From: Lepas anatifera
Lineage: Eukaryota > Arthropoda > Thecostraca > Lepadidae
DNA length: 64,000 nucleotides
Direction of reading: 5' to 3'
Assembly: GCA_034440635.1 (NCBI GenBank)
Contig: JAOTON010001031.1
Span: forward strand, 744,001 to 808,000
Below the pieces are notes generated by a model, which was given only the letters and a program-made list of their open reading frames with translations, was not told where the DNA came from and ran no database searches. Below, piece after piece: positions 33,674 to 44,527 of this stretch. Position numbers and translations under genes: made by a program. Numbering within the stretch: the stretch's first letter is position 1; each line of letters opens with the position of its first letter.

Positions 33674-33949
33674 CAGAAAACAGCATTCCCGTCACTCGAT
33701 GCGGCACTAGCCGACTTCAAAAACCTGGGTCGCCTAAAGAGGGCGACCGTATGCGACATCTTAGATAGATATCCAGCCATCATCCAGCCGGCTAGCCTGG
33801 TAATGGCCGCGCTACTAGTTACTCAGGTGTCCGTGGAGAGGTTATTCTCCGCGATGAAGCTACTGCTTACTGACCTCAGGTCCAGACTAAGAGCAGACAT
33901 ATTGGAGGCAATGTTGCTGCTCCGCTCCAGCCGCGATTGGGCGGTGTAG
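33674..33949 (+). pseudogene. hAT transposase, C-terminal dimerisation domain (fossil)
   Basis: An open frame with no start codon runs about 91 codons to TAG at 33947-33949. It reads KNLGRLKRATVCDILDRYPA, then PASLVMAALLVTQVSVERLF, then SAMKLLLTDLRSRLRADILE and AMLLLRSSRDWAV. The order matches the hATC dimerisation domain: a P-x-LA..VL-like strand, then S(V/S)ERLFS, then T..R.RL.......LL. The usual S before the ERLFS is V-E here. The catalytic DDE part is absent upstream, where MITE I sequence lies. It is a dead remnant that shows a hAT source once existed for the hAT MITEs of this window. Confidence 0.85.
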
Positions 33950-34039
33950 TGAGCGAACCAGGTGCTGGGCCCTGGGCAGTAGGGTGGTTGGCTCCGATTT
34001 TTCTCGAGAAGGAATTATGCCATCAGCCTATCTGATGTG

Positions 34040-36497
34040 TTTTTCGATGTTGAACACTGTTCGCATAGGGTCGTTCAAACAAACTTTGTTTTTTTCTTTT
34101 CAGACTCGAACCCACTTTTTGCAATTATATATTCAATTCTGATTTCAATGAGCCACATTTCAAGCGTCTACGACAGCGGGAAAGATCGCCTCAAAACGGT
34201 TAAAGATTTCATGTTTCGGGCGCGATTGGCCACCCGGCGTTGCAGTCTCCCTTGTTAAATTGTGATATAAAGGGTGCATAACCTACAAGTAAAGACCGCG
34301 TGGCACGTGCGTGAGTATAAGAGCGGTAGATGGGATTTAACATGCAGGCATTTACTTGTCAGATGTATTTGTAGCGCAATACAAATACATGTTATTCCAC
34401 AAAAGACCTGAAATTAAGTGATTCAGCACCCTTGTACTCTAAATCCCGACAGAACATGAATGCCTTTCGTAGGCGAACCTTTCTCTAGTAACTATCGCTG
34501 GAGAACGTCGTGAGGCAGGTGCTTCTCCATATTCTCCTGCGAACTATTTAAGAGCTCTGGTACTGATAAAAGAAGATCTTGTTTCATATTTTTATCCTTT
34601 AGGTGGCTCACAAAATCTTCCACCAGCTTCACACCACGTTCTGTGGGACCGTTAATGACAGTAAGTTCTGGAATACCTTGAAACAGGGGAAGCTATACCA
34701 GCTTCTCAACGGAGCCATTTCTGGTCAGAATATTTCAGATTCAGGCAATCGAATACCAGCCAGCTGTCACGAGTAAAAAGCCGGCTGAGGCTTAGTACCG
34801 ACCATTTACAGAGCTTTTCATAGCCTCTATCGGAAACTTAAGCCTGCCCTAGTCAAATGTGAATCGTTTGCTGTTTTGGCCAATTTTTGTGCGACTGGCT
34901 CCTTACCTCCACGATGGTGGTTCTCACCAGCGTGACAGATATAACTTTCTGTGCACAGATACCACAGCTGATGACAAATTGACTTCAGCACATTCAGGGC
35001 GATTTTATATTAACTTAATGAAAGCACTGCATTGCATTTTATGGATAGCTTTGAGGCTCATAGAAGGCTCTGAAGCTGACTCTCCGCGACGGAGGAACCC
35101 AAATGCATGGTTTAGAACCACTTATAAGGAAAGCCGCTAACTATTTCGGAGTCTGAGTGGCTCAGTCGGTTAGCGCTTGCGCTCGGCTTGGCCAATGACA
35201 TTAATTATGTGCTGGGTGTCGTGGGTTCGAGCCCACCCAGAGGCAGAATCTGGCGCCCTGCTCTAGCCCGAGCTAATTCTTTCCCTCTCTCCTCTGATGC
35301 CATATGACCTGAGCAGTGGATGCGTTGTTAAACTCCAAAAATTATAATATTCTGTCTTTAAGTATCTTCTGGAATGATGAACGGAATCTCACAAAGTAGT
35401 AGCACGCACTTCATACCATAAATGTCCTATATTCCATAATATGGCTCGCTGGTGAGCTCCGGGTCTTCTAAACAGACAGTTGTTGGAGACAACCTCTCCT
35501 GACAGCCACACGTAAACCAGCTTGCGCAATTCGAGATAATACTCCGATATTGTGTAGAGGCGCTGAAGTCAATGTGCAAACGCAACTGTTATTTGTGACC
35601 AGAAAGTTATAATCTGCTTCGCAAATAAGAATCACAAAGCTGAAGGTAAAAAGGCAGTGATACAGTACCTGGCCTAAACAGCAAAACCATCCACCTTTCA
35701 GTTAGGTAGACAGAGGCTATGAAGAGCTCGGCTCGATACCAAGCCTCTCCCAATTTCTCATTCCTGAAACCTGGATGGTATTCGAGCGCCTGAATCTGAA
35801 AGATTCTGACATGAAATGGCTCCGTTGAGAAGCTGGTGACTGGTATAGCTTCCCCTGTTTCAAGGTATTCCAGAACTTACTGTCGTGAACGGTCCCACAG
35901 AACGTGGTGTGAAGCTGGTGGAAGATTTCGTGAGCCACCTAAAGGGTAAAAATATGAAACAGGATCTTCTTTTATCAGTACCAGAGCTCTTAAATAGTTC
36001 GCAGGAGAATAGGGAGAAGCATCTGCCTCACGACGTTCTCCAGCGATAGTTGCTAGAGAAAGGTTCGCCTCCGGAAGGAATTCCTGCTCTGTCGGGATTT
36101 AGAGTACTAGGGTGCTGAATCATTTAATTTCAGGTCTTTTGTGGAATAACATGTATTTGTATTGCGCTGCAAATACATCTGACAAGTAGATGCCTGCATG
36201 TTAAATCCCATCTACCGCTCTTATACGCACGCACATGCCAGGCTGTCTTTACTGGTAGGTTATGCACCCCTTTCATCCCAATTTAACAAGGGGAGACTGG
36301 AACGCCGGGTGGCCAATTGCGCCCGAAACATGAAATCTTTAACCGTTTTGAGGCGATCTTTCCCGCTGTCGTAGACGCTTGAAAAGTGGCTCATTGAAAT
36401 CAGAATTGAATATATAATGGGAAAAAGTGGGTTCGAATCTGAAAAGTAAAACAATATTTATTTAACGACCCTGCTCTTAGCTCATCGAAGTTTTTCT
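34040..36497. mobile_element. Foldback-like element with ~0.75-kb inverted arms
   Basis: The left arm, about 34040-34830, matches in reverse complement about 35709-36497. Shared landmarks from outside in are GGGTCGTT, CGAACCCACTTTTT, AGCGTCTACGACAGCGGGAA, GGCCACCCGGCG, TACAAATACATGTTATTCCA, GAACGTCGTGAGGCAG, TTCACACCACGTTCTGTGGG and TTCATAGCCTC. The arms differ by roughly a tenth of sites by eye. The spacer (about 34831-35708) holds a tRNA-related SINE and nothing else recognisable. Long arms with a small unrelated centre fit foldback- or Mutator-like non-autonomous elements. No target duplication could be fixed. Confidence 0.88.
35147..35350 (+). mobile_element. tRNA-derived SINE-like sequence
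   Basis: A box A-like TGGCTCAGTCGG (35158-35169) and box B-like GGTTCGAGCCC (35224-35234) are spaced about as in a tRNA with a long variable arm. They are followed by a unique body and an A/T-rich end (AAACTCCAAAAATTATAAT). The acceptor stem does not pair well, so it is a SINE head and not a working tRNA gene. It lies in the spacer of the foldback-like element and may have been inserted later. Confidence 0.65.
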
Positions 36498-36588
36498 TTG
36501 CGGGCTGTCCAAGCTTTACTTGATCGTTGTATCTTTAATTTTTATGTGGGTTTGCGGGCATGTCTGACCCATATTTCTGTTTGCCATA

Positions 36589-36628
36589 ACAGTGCAGTGC
36601 AGTTTGCCATACGACTGCACTGCAGTGT
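36589..36628. other. Small perfect-type hairpin
   Basis: ACAGTGCAGTGCAGT and ACTGCACTGCAGTGT form a ~15-bp stem with one or two mismatches around a 10-nt loop. It is too short for a standard microRNA precursor. Function unknown. Confidence 0.5.
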
Positions 36629-36789
36629 AGGTTGGTCCAGTTTTGAGGTTCACTGGCTTTTGGCATCTGGTCAAGAGCGTTTGTTCATCCAGTCACCATT
36701 TTTCATTCGTACAAATACATAGTCACTTTGTATCTGATGGACTTTCACGTCCTTGAGAACGTTTCGATCACATTTTGGATATAGGTACA

Positions 36790-36968
36790 TTGCCGGAGCC
36801 GGAGCCAGAGCCGGAGCCGGTCGGAGCCGACTATTTTGCCCGGAGCCGGAGCCGGAGCCGGAATCGTTAGGGCACTTGAACCCGGAGCCGGAGCCGGAGC
36901 CGAAATCATAACCCCGGACCGGAGCCGGAGCCGGAGCCGTCCAAAATTGTCTCGGCTCCGCATCCCTG
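36790..36968 (-). mobile_element. GGAGCC-hexamer element, copy 2
   Basis: It is reversed relative to 32888-33087 and ends with GGCTCCGCATCCCTG. Its (GGAGCC)n blocks have spacers such as TCGGAGCCGACTATTTTGCC that correspond to TCGGAGCCGACCATTCTGCT in copy 1. Confidence 0.75.
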
Positions 36969-37034
36969 GTTGTGTATAATATGCAGTTTCAAAAGCACAC
37001 ACACTTCCTAGTATTTTCCATTTAATACTAGCAA

Positions 37035-37375
37035 CAGGGGCGGACGCAGACCCGAGTTTTGGGAGGGGTCAAACTCCTGTCTGCCTCTCCTCCTGGGGGG
37101 AAGGGTGGGAGCGAAGATTTTTGCTCCACAGACCTAGTGTAAACACCTTTTTCAGTGCTCGACAGACCTACTATAAGCTACCTCTCCAAGTACATGATCG
37201 CTCTCCGGGGGGGGCGTGGGAGCGAAGATTTTTTTGCTATTTTTTTGCTCTACAGACCTAGTGTGAACACCTTTTTCAAAAATTTCTCCGGCGTTTGGGG
37301 GCCCAAAAGATAGTTTGGCCCCCTCCAGCGCTTTGGGGGGGGCATGGCCGGAATGGCCCCCTGCGTCCGCCAATG
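37035..37375 (+). mobile_element. Family I hAT-type MITE, complete copy
   Basis: The terminal inverted repeats CAGGGGCGGACGCAG and CATTGGCGGACGCAG bound 341 bp. The 8-bp flanks ACTAGCAA (37027-37034) and ATTAGCAA (37376-37383) differ at one base, which fits an old hAT-type duplication. The interior repeats a GTCTGTCGAGC/GCTCGACAGAC-type motif three times. It is non-coding. Confidence 0.82.
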
Positions 37376-37383
37376 ATTAGCAA

Positions 37384-37958
37384 TAGCATGCAAAATCATA
37401 CAGACAAATGCGATCTCGCACACATTTAAACTTTTCGACTTTGAGGGTGCACACCATAAAAAGTCCTAAGCTAATAATCATGCAATAATTCACTCTTAGG
37501 AAGCCACATCTTTATTTTCCATTTTCTTTCTCTATTTTTTATTCAGTTAAAGGGGCATTGTCGCAAAAAATATTGTGGTTTCTTGATATTTGAAAAATCC
37601 TGATTCTGGTACAGTCAGGTATTTCTCTATCTCCAGCTAAATTTTTCGAAGCCACTCAACAATTATTCAAATTTGTTAACAATATCAATAATAGGCTGTA
37701 ACCTGCTCTTCACCTCTATTCTATCAATCAAAGTTTTAAGTTCTAGAAATAATTTGTTGGGCGTAGGAAATGTTTTTATGCTGTATTCGTATTCAATTTA
37801 TTTTTATTAAGAATCAAAAATACGAATATTACATTAGTTTGTCCAAAACATCCGGCTTGAGAAAACTAATCGGGAAAATCGGCCACATTTTCCCGATTTT
37901 TAAAAAAATTTTAAAAATTTTTAAATCGAAAATTTTAAAATCGGCCACATATTGTACG
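37384..37958. other. No gene recognised
   Basis: AT-rich sequence. TTTTAAAAATTTT-type self-complementary runs near 37890-37935 sit just before a tRNA-like sequence. No convincing gene. Confidence 0.5.
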
Positions 37959-38030
37959 GCGGGGGGTAGTATAGTGGCCTCAATTCCCGACTCCGCACAC
38001 GGGTAATAGGGGTTCGAATCTAGGGCGTGG
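37959..38030 (+). mobile_element. tRNA-like sequence (SINE head or tRNA pseudogene)
   Basis: GGGGGGTAGTATAGTGGCC resembles the D-arm and box A of tRNA-Asp or tRNA-Glu, and GGGGTTCGAATCTAG resembles box B and the T arm. A CCCG...CGGG stem lies between. The acceptor stem is imperfect and the anticodon loop is too long. About 68 bp later lies a hAT MITE. I favour a SINE head over a functional tRNA. Confidence 0.55.
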
Positions 38031-38098
38031 AAGATTTTACTGTAAGAACCATTTTACTGATTTTCTTCTTGTTTGTTCATGCGTGCTCATGGATGAAG

Positions 38099-38334
38099 CA
38101 TAGTCGGATCCATGATTGCCGACAGGGGAGGGGGTGACTTCCGGGGAGGGCACCATCCGGACCAGGGGGCGCCATTTTTGACCGGCAAAACCTATCAGAT
38201 GGGCGCTAAATCCTATCGGTGTGCGCCGATTTTCGCATCCTGGGGGGGGGGATGGGACGCGAAATTTTAGGGTTCACCGAGAGTGGATCAGAGAGGGGGC
38301 ACGTGTCCCCTTTATCCTCCGGGATCCTCCTATG
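38099..38334 (-). mobile_element. Family K hAT-type MITE with perfect 8-bp duplication
   Basis: The termini are CATAGTCGGATCCATG and, inverted, CATAGGAGGATCCCGG, over 236 bp. GGATGAAG is duplicated exactly at 38091-38098 and 38335-38342. The body (CATCCGGACCAGGGGGCGCC, then CCTATCGGTG, then TTTTCGCATCCTGGGGGG) matches four other copies. It is non-coding. The exact duplication makes it the best evidence for hAT mobilisation. Confidence 0.92.
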
Positions 38335-38726
38335 GGATGAAGTAGCTATTCTAAGGACAATTTCTTCTGGTTATCCCCCCGTCCGGGTAGTTGAGGGAAG
38401 GGGAATATTAACCCCAAATATTTTTCTTATCTGACCGGCGTACCAAACTGGGACCGGCTTGTCTCTAGCTCCCTCCAATGGTTCCCAATCCGTCGGATTT
38501 TCCTCTATTGAAGACTGGTTCCCCTGTTTCCTGACCACCGGGAGACGCTGTTCGACGTTCGAAAATGTCTTTTGTGTCTTTTGCTGAAGGCCATTCTTGA
38601 AGGCTGCCCGGTTTTGGTGCAAACCAGGAACCAGAAACCGACCCAATAAAAAGCAGGGGTGTCTCTTTGAGATTAAATGTGTTAATCCCGAGATTAATGT
38701 GCCTCGAGATTAATTAATCGTTATAA

Positions 38727-39133
38727 CACGCGCATTGACGGGAGGCGGGTACCCGCCCCCCCCGTCGGGTTTTTCGGAGAGAGAGCATAAAAACGGCGGC
38801 GCGTAGCGCCGCCGTACTTGGCATACCTTATCTATCATCATTTTTACAACTTTTGTCAACATTTTAAGGTTAGGTCATCTCAGGTCAGGTCACCAGTACA
38901 GGTCAAGTGACCTGACCACAAAAAAGTTTAAGATAACACAAGTCGGAACAAAGTGAGCTTATCCGATTGAAGTGATCTGACAAAAATAGTTAAAATATTT
39001 CGATGGAGAAGCGTATGGGCTACCCAACGCCGTTTACCATTTTTCACTACCTACCGTGGTTCTCGAGATCTTCGGGGGTACCCGCCCTCCCCCGTCAAAG
39101 CGAAGGTGGCTCAGAGCCTCGTCAATGCGCGTG
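38727..39133 (+). mobile_element. Family A TTAA element with an internal deletion
   Basis: Both ends are intact (CACGCGCATTGACGGGAGG; right end with the doubled motif, decayed). It is only about 407 bp, because the middle between AGTTTAAGATAACACAAGTC and the ATCTGACAAAAATAGT segment is missing. The flanking duplications have decayed (ATAA and CTAA instead of TTAA). The GGCGGCGCGTAGCGCCGCCG hairpin is retained. Confidence 0.85.
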
Positions 39134-39202
39134 CTAATCTGGTAAAACAACGAGATAAAACGTTAATCCGTATGAGATAAAACGTGTTCGAGATTAAATG
39201 TG

Positions 39203-39563
39203 GCGGTCTCCCAGGGCGGACCACCCTGAAAGACCGCCTGGGCCTTTCACGGCAGGAGAGTGTGGAGGTGGGGCGCCTGCGCACTGGCCACTCCCTTCTC
39301 CTGTACAGCTACCGACAGAGGATCGGCCTGGACCCGGAGGCCACGTGCCAGGAATGCGACGACGGAGAGGACGAGACTCTCCACCACCTTCTGACCCGGT
39401 GCCCTGCGTGCGCTGACCTGCGCTGGGACATATTTGGACGGGACGACCCGCCCATCCGGGAGTCGCTGGCAGACCCACGACGGCTGGCGATGTTCCTGCG
39501 GCGGTTGGAGCACCTGCAGGGGCGCCCCCCTTCCGTATGGCCGGAACACTCAATCAATGAATC
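39203..39563 (+). pseudogene. 5'-truncated non-LTR retrotransposon, C-terminus (jockey/R1/I-like)
   Basis: The inserted 361 bp encodes LKDRLGLSRQESVEVGRLRT, then GHSLLLYSYRQRIGL, then CQECDDGEDETLHHLLTRCP, and ends at a stop after SINESD. The LRTGHS...SYRxRIGL...CxxC...ETxxHxLxxCP pattern is the Cys-His knuckle behind the RNase H or RT region of jockey-, R1- and I-like LINEs. AGATTAAATGTG is duplicated exactly at 39191-39202 and 39564-39575, defining one retroposition event. The tail is short and A/T-rich (TCAATCAATGAATC). It is much more GC-rich than its flanks. Confidence 0.9.
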
Positions 39564-39575
39564 AGATTAAATGTG

Positions 39576-40578
39576 TCCGTCGACATCTAAATCTTTGATA
39601 TAATTGTAATTCTTTGGTCTCCGGAGAATATAAAAACACGTAGTCTAGAGAACCGGAGAATAGCTGAATGTGATACGGAAGAATAACTCTTGATATGCGT
39701 CAGAACTTGGGAACCAGAGAGCAGCCACCACGATCCTTGGATGAACTAACAAAAATATGTGCAGCCACCAAGTGTGGCACGCACCACGAACCCAAACCTG
39801 ATCACTTTTTTGTTTCAGGGGGAACGTTTGTTGTGTGTTGCAGGTTATGGACTGGCCACCTCACTTCTCTGTCCGTGGTGGTAGCTCTTTCCAAATATTT
39901 CTCGTATATAGATTTGCAAGATTTAAGAATACATTGTTTTTGACTTCAAGTTGAGTTAGTTTCTGATCAGGGGACATCAAGAAAATATACCTCAAAAGTC
40001 TGGCCTGGAACAGTTCGTATTAAATAAAAAAGGGTTCTATATATAATCTAAACATTGGTAGTGACGGAGTCTAAACCTAAGAAGACGCATTGCGGCTTTA
40101 AAAAAAGCAAGCTGATGGCCTCATGAATGGCTTTGTTTATGAAAATGATAAACTTTTATTTTTAATATTTGGGAGTTCGGAAACGGTGCTTTCTCATAAT
40201 AGAACAAACAAGCGCAGAAGCATTTCATTTAACATCATATTATTATATAAAATAGTATATTAACCGTTATTTTTATTAGATTGTTTATTAGGTTATCTAC
40301 GTTGATAAGATGTTTCATAACCAGCCTCCTCGAATCATTGTTACAAAATGGGGCTAATACACTGATAAATATTCAGGTACATCCCTTCACCACAATTCTC
40401 ATAATATAATAGGTAAGCACATAAAAGTTTAGTCAGAGTGCTAGGATAACCTTAAATCAAATTCCAATCTAGAGGTCCATTCGAATATTCCAGCACTGAA
40501 CTATATTATTCCAGCATTCGAGTTCCATATCAGATCTAAATTTCAAGCCACTATGACCACAAATTTTCGCTTATTGTA
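39576..40578. other. No gene recognised
   Basis: AT-rich sequence without a supported coding region. No repeat from elsewhere in the window was noticed. Confidence 0.5.
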
Positions 40579-40735
40579 TTATGAGGATTCTGACGAGGGG
40601 CTGTGCCCGAGTATGTGATCACAGTGTGATCACAGGCTCCATTTTGCGTCAAGAATTCGAGAGGCAAAGCCATGAAACATCTTACCAATTTATAATCATG
40701 CTCCTCGGCTACGCAATGCAAAATTCATCAACTTT
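40579..40735 (+). mobile_element. Foldback element D, half-copy remnant
   Basis: GATTCTGACGAGGGGCTGTG, then AATTCGAGAGGCAAAGCC, then GAAACATCTTACCAATTTAT and ATCATGCTCCTCGGC follow the order of the right arm and tail of 9481-9970. Only one arm is present, and divergence is high. Confidence 0.7.
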
Positions 40736-42474
40736 TAAAAACCAGCAGATATCAGTTGACCTATGAGGCTTATATTCAGACTCACAAAAACATGAGAAAA
40801 TATAACCTATCAGGAAATTACAAGCAAGTGATAACCCTCGGCTGGTAAGAAACGCGTAAAACAATCAGGTCTGCGAGTCCCCAAAGAGCAATCTTCCGAG
40901 TGCAACGTGGACTAGAGGATATAACTCAGTACGTCAGTGACGGAATCCAAGCCAATGTTTTTTGAAGGGTCCAAAATCGTGAATACACATTTTTTAAAGA
41001 TCGACGAAAATCGCAGAGTTTGGGAGGAAAGTACATTTTTCCCTGAACCCACCAGTGGGTATGCGGTTTCTAACTTCCAGTTCTTGAAGTGCACTCTAAG
41101 AAGGCTGAGAGCGAACCAAATACTGAGTGTACATCAAAAGCATAACAGATTTTGCATCTGTCCACAATAAGTGCTACACGGTTGGATAAAATGTACACCA
41201 CAATAGTCTGAGCCCAGAGGTGTCACTTAATATTTTCGCCGACTTTCGCACGTACGACCACCGACAAAATCTGACTACTTGATTTTTACTACAAAGACCC
41301 TTGGCATTACTAGTTTTCTTACCTTGAGGCTAAAAAGTACTTTTAATCGCATGTTTTACTGAGGTCCTGAGAGGATGTGCCTTGATATACGGCGATAAAC
41401 ACTACTTACGTACCCACATGAACGTATACTCCGGGCACACAGGTAGACGACCGAGGCGCACTCAGGCAGGTTCGTGTTCAATGCAGACAACTGTGGTACT
41501 CTGCCAACTCTAGGATTCCATTACTCGTCCTCTGAAGCTTGTCTTCCAGCAGCAGGCGTAATTGGCGATAGTCACTGTCGAGGGGCAGCACCTGATCATT
41601 TCTGTTTTGCGTTCAGCTTGCTGGAGTAGGCTCTTCTTAAATTAGAAGAAATTTTCACAGTAGGAACATATGTGACCAAATAAAGGGTACAAATAGAATA
41701 TCACAAGCCCACGATGGAAGCAAACAAGATATCACTGAATCTTGTTTTAAACATATACAAAATAGATATATTCAAGAAGAAGGACATCCCCAAAGACGAT
41801 GTATAGTCTAAACCATGGGTTGGTGGAGGGGTCGGATGAAACCATGCAAAATCATGATTTTTTAAATAAATTATAATACATTATTTCAAAACTGGCCCAC
41901 AATAGGAAACAAATATTCCAAATTTTAGGCCTATGGGAGAATGGGTCTGATTGGGTTCATCCCATTCAAACTAACAAACAAAATGATCATACACAAGCTG
42001 GTCCATTGGGATGATAGCTTGATGATACGCAGCAGCTAGAAAAGACAGGTTTTCTAGTAAACAAATTTTCTCTTTGAAGTGACCAGCATAATCTTTCACA
42101 TGTTCTTCCAGGAAAACACAAAAAATTGCATTACCCAAGACTGCTCTCCTGTCATTCCTATATGTATGTCTATCCGTACTCTTTGTTCACAATTATATTG
42201 TTGTATTGGGTACACTCCTAGTTTTGAAATCATGATACATCTTATCCTAGTTTTCCTTCAGTTCATTTTTAATATCAGTTATAAAAAGCAAGCAGATGGG
42301 CATTTTCAGAGGGCAGATGGATGAATACAGCCACCACTACAGCCACTTTTATGTCTGGAAACAAACAGTAGCACTTGAAATATGAGTAACTTGATCTGAG
42401 AAGTGGATAAGTACACTGACTATTATGTACTGTATGGTACCAAAATAAACCGAAAAATCTGTTTCAATCTGTGA
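40736..42474. other. No gene recognised
   Basis: No open frame, RNA gene or element end that I can support. The upstream reverse transcriptase of the LINE that starts at 42475 is not present here. Confidence 0.5.
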
Positions 42475-43370
42475 AATAAATTAAAAACAGTTCTATGGAA
42501 TAATAGGTGTACTAAACTGGAAAACGGGAAAGCTTTGAATTGGAAACACCTCGTTGAGAAGGGACTGGTAAAAGTAATAGATATATATGATACGAGACAG
42601 AAAAGACTGTTAACAGCAAACGAGATAGGAATAAAGTTTTCTATACATCCCATGATGGCCTTAACACTTTTGAGAATAATTCCTCAATTGTGGAAGCAGA
42701 AATTGAGGAATGAAAAACCAGACTCACCGAAAGGAGATGAAATGATAGATACCCTAAAGGCCGTGCATAGGACAGCTCGCTGGGCCTACCGTAAAGCACA
42801 GGATAACATACCTACCATGCCTGAGAAGTGCCATGAAAAATGGCACATAGAATTGAAGATAGAAGACCCGTCTGTGTGGAAAACCGTATATGAAGGAATT
42901 CATTCGCGAACATCAGATGTGAAGTTAAAGTGGTTCGAATACCGATGCATCAAAAGAATACTGCCAACTAACAGACTTCTCTACATTTATGGAATCCTTG
43001 ATAGTGACAAATGTAAACATTGTCCAATGTATTCAGAAACTTTAGCTCATAAACTTTGGCACTGTCCAAACATGCGTAATCTTTGGCGCGAAGTTGGAAA
43101 TGTTCTAGATATCCAAAATCATGTATCATGCTATCATGTAATTATGGGCATTAAGCGAAACACTCCAGAACTAACGTCTCAAGCGAACCATTTGATATCT
43201 CTCACAAAATATTTCATCTGGAGACATGGGGAACAACCTGGGCGCATAACATACGAAAAATTTCAGAAAATTTGTTAAGGAATACTTGACAATCGAAAAG
43301 TATATTGCAAAAATATCGGGTAAAGAGTCTGCTTTCACTCAAAAGTGGGGGTCATCTATGACAGTCTGCG
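42475..43370 (+). pseudogene. L1/Tx1-like LINE, C-terminal end of ORF2 (fragment)
   Basis: The frame opens at 42475 after a stop. It reads TVLWNNRCTKLENGKALNWK, then the GLVKVIDIYD region. Near its end is LKWFEYRCIKRILPTNRLLY and then CKHCPMYSETLAHKLWHCPN, the C-x2-C...H-x4-H-C zinc-binding block of the RT-linked zf-RVT region. It stops at 43276-43278. An apparent frameshift in the A/T run near 43250-43270 carries on as VKEYLTIEKYIAKISGK and TQKWGS, the usual L1/Tx1-type tail. Finger and palm of the RT are missing. It is AT-rich like its surroundings, with no clear target duplication. Confidence 0.87.
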
Positions 43371-43483
43371 GAATGAGGCGGAGGAGGAGGGAACTTAGTG
43401 GCTGGTTCCTGGCTAGTGAGGGCGACCTATATTCCGGCGTTGTTAACAAAACAAACGGTTGCATTTCCAACCGCATACACTCA

Positions 43484-43522
43484 CACCCACACCCACACGC
43501 ACACACACAAGCATACACACAT
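43484..43522 (+). repeat. (CA)n microsatellite
   Basis: CACACCCACACCCACACGCA followed by further CA units, downstream of the LINE tail. Confidence 0.85.
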
Positions 43523-43699
43523 AAACATTTCCACATGAGAGAGTACTTATACATACACAAACAGGAAAATGTACCTAATCTCCGTCTTCTATCTGCTATT
43601 AAGTTGTTTAGGGAAGGGATAAGCATGGCGATGTTGAATTCGGAAGGCATTTATTCGAGAGAATATGAATAGGGTGGTTATGGTGTCAGGCCACGATGG

Positions 43700-44196
43700 C
43701 CATACATTGCTGTCAGAAAGAGTGTGTTGGAACATATGTGGAATGAGCACTTCGGGTATTGCTTGCTAAGCGAGAGGCGAGGCGCTTTAGATCGGTAGTC
43801 CATTGCTTACTTGTGTATTAAACTGCTGTGTTGCTATGTATGCAAACCAGGACAATACATTGCTGTAAGTTGAAAAAAACAAAAACATTTTCATACTTTT
43901 AAAAAGGTAAACTAAGCAACAAAAGCACTAGCATGCACACATTGTGCAAAGCTAGTATTTGTAACAGGTAGAAATTAGTAATTCAAATTACAAGCTTGAT
44001 ATAGACTTTTACTAGAATGCACAAATATTGTAAATAGAAAGTTAGACTAGAAAGAGAGGGAATATGGGAAATTCAAAAATAATACAGCTAAATAATCATT
44101 GGAAAATTTACATCACCAATCATTTTCACCCATTTTGGTACACAAGTTCACCTGTGCAACAATAAAATGAGGATTTTTTTGGCATTGACACTACTC
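43700..44196. other. No gene recognised
   Basis: AT-rich sequence; nothing supported. Confidence 0.5.
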
Positions 44197-44199
44197 ATA

Positions 44200-44524
44200 A
44201 GCCTTGTTCCCTCTGTCAGCACAGTCTGGTCCGCAGGCCCTCGAGCCTCTCCTCTAGAAAAGAAATATCAGTGCCAAAACTGCCTCTAGTATGTGCTACG
44301 GCTAATCAAACAAAAATGAACCAGAATACTTATCTACCAATCACAAAATAGTATGCTACCACTGTTGTCCTGTTTCTGTTTTTCCAGCAGCACCACAGCA
44401 GGCTTTCAGCCTGTAAATCTAAGATTGGTTCTAAGATTGGTTCTCAGGGAGAGGCTATAGTCATATGACATAGACTCAATGCTGCTCGCTGATTGGTGTT
44501 GACAGACGGAATGAGACCACAGCT
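44200..44524 (-). mobile_element. MITE family C, copy 2 (ATA target duplication)
   Basis: The termini AGCCTTGTTCCCTCTGTCAG and AGCTGTGGTCTCATTCCGTC enclose 325 bp. ATA is duplicated at 44197-44199 and 44525-44527. The minus strand aligns with 24719-25026 through TCAACACCAATCAGCG, TATAGCCTCTCC and GCTGAAAGCCTGCTGT. The arms have diverged more than in copy 1. Confidence 0.82.
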
Positions 44525-44527
44525 ATA

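Noticed and set aside
35147..35250. Functional tRNA-Ser or tRNA-Leu gene
   Set aside because: Box A and B are present, but the acceptor stem does not pair and the variable region is too irregular. It is annotated as a SINE head.
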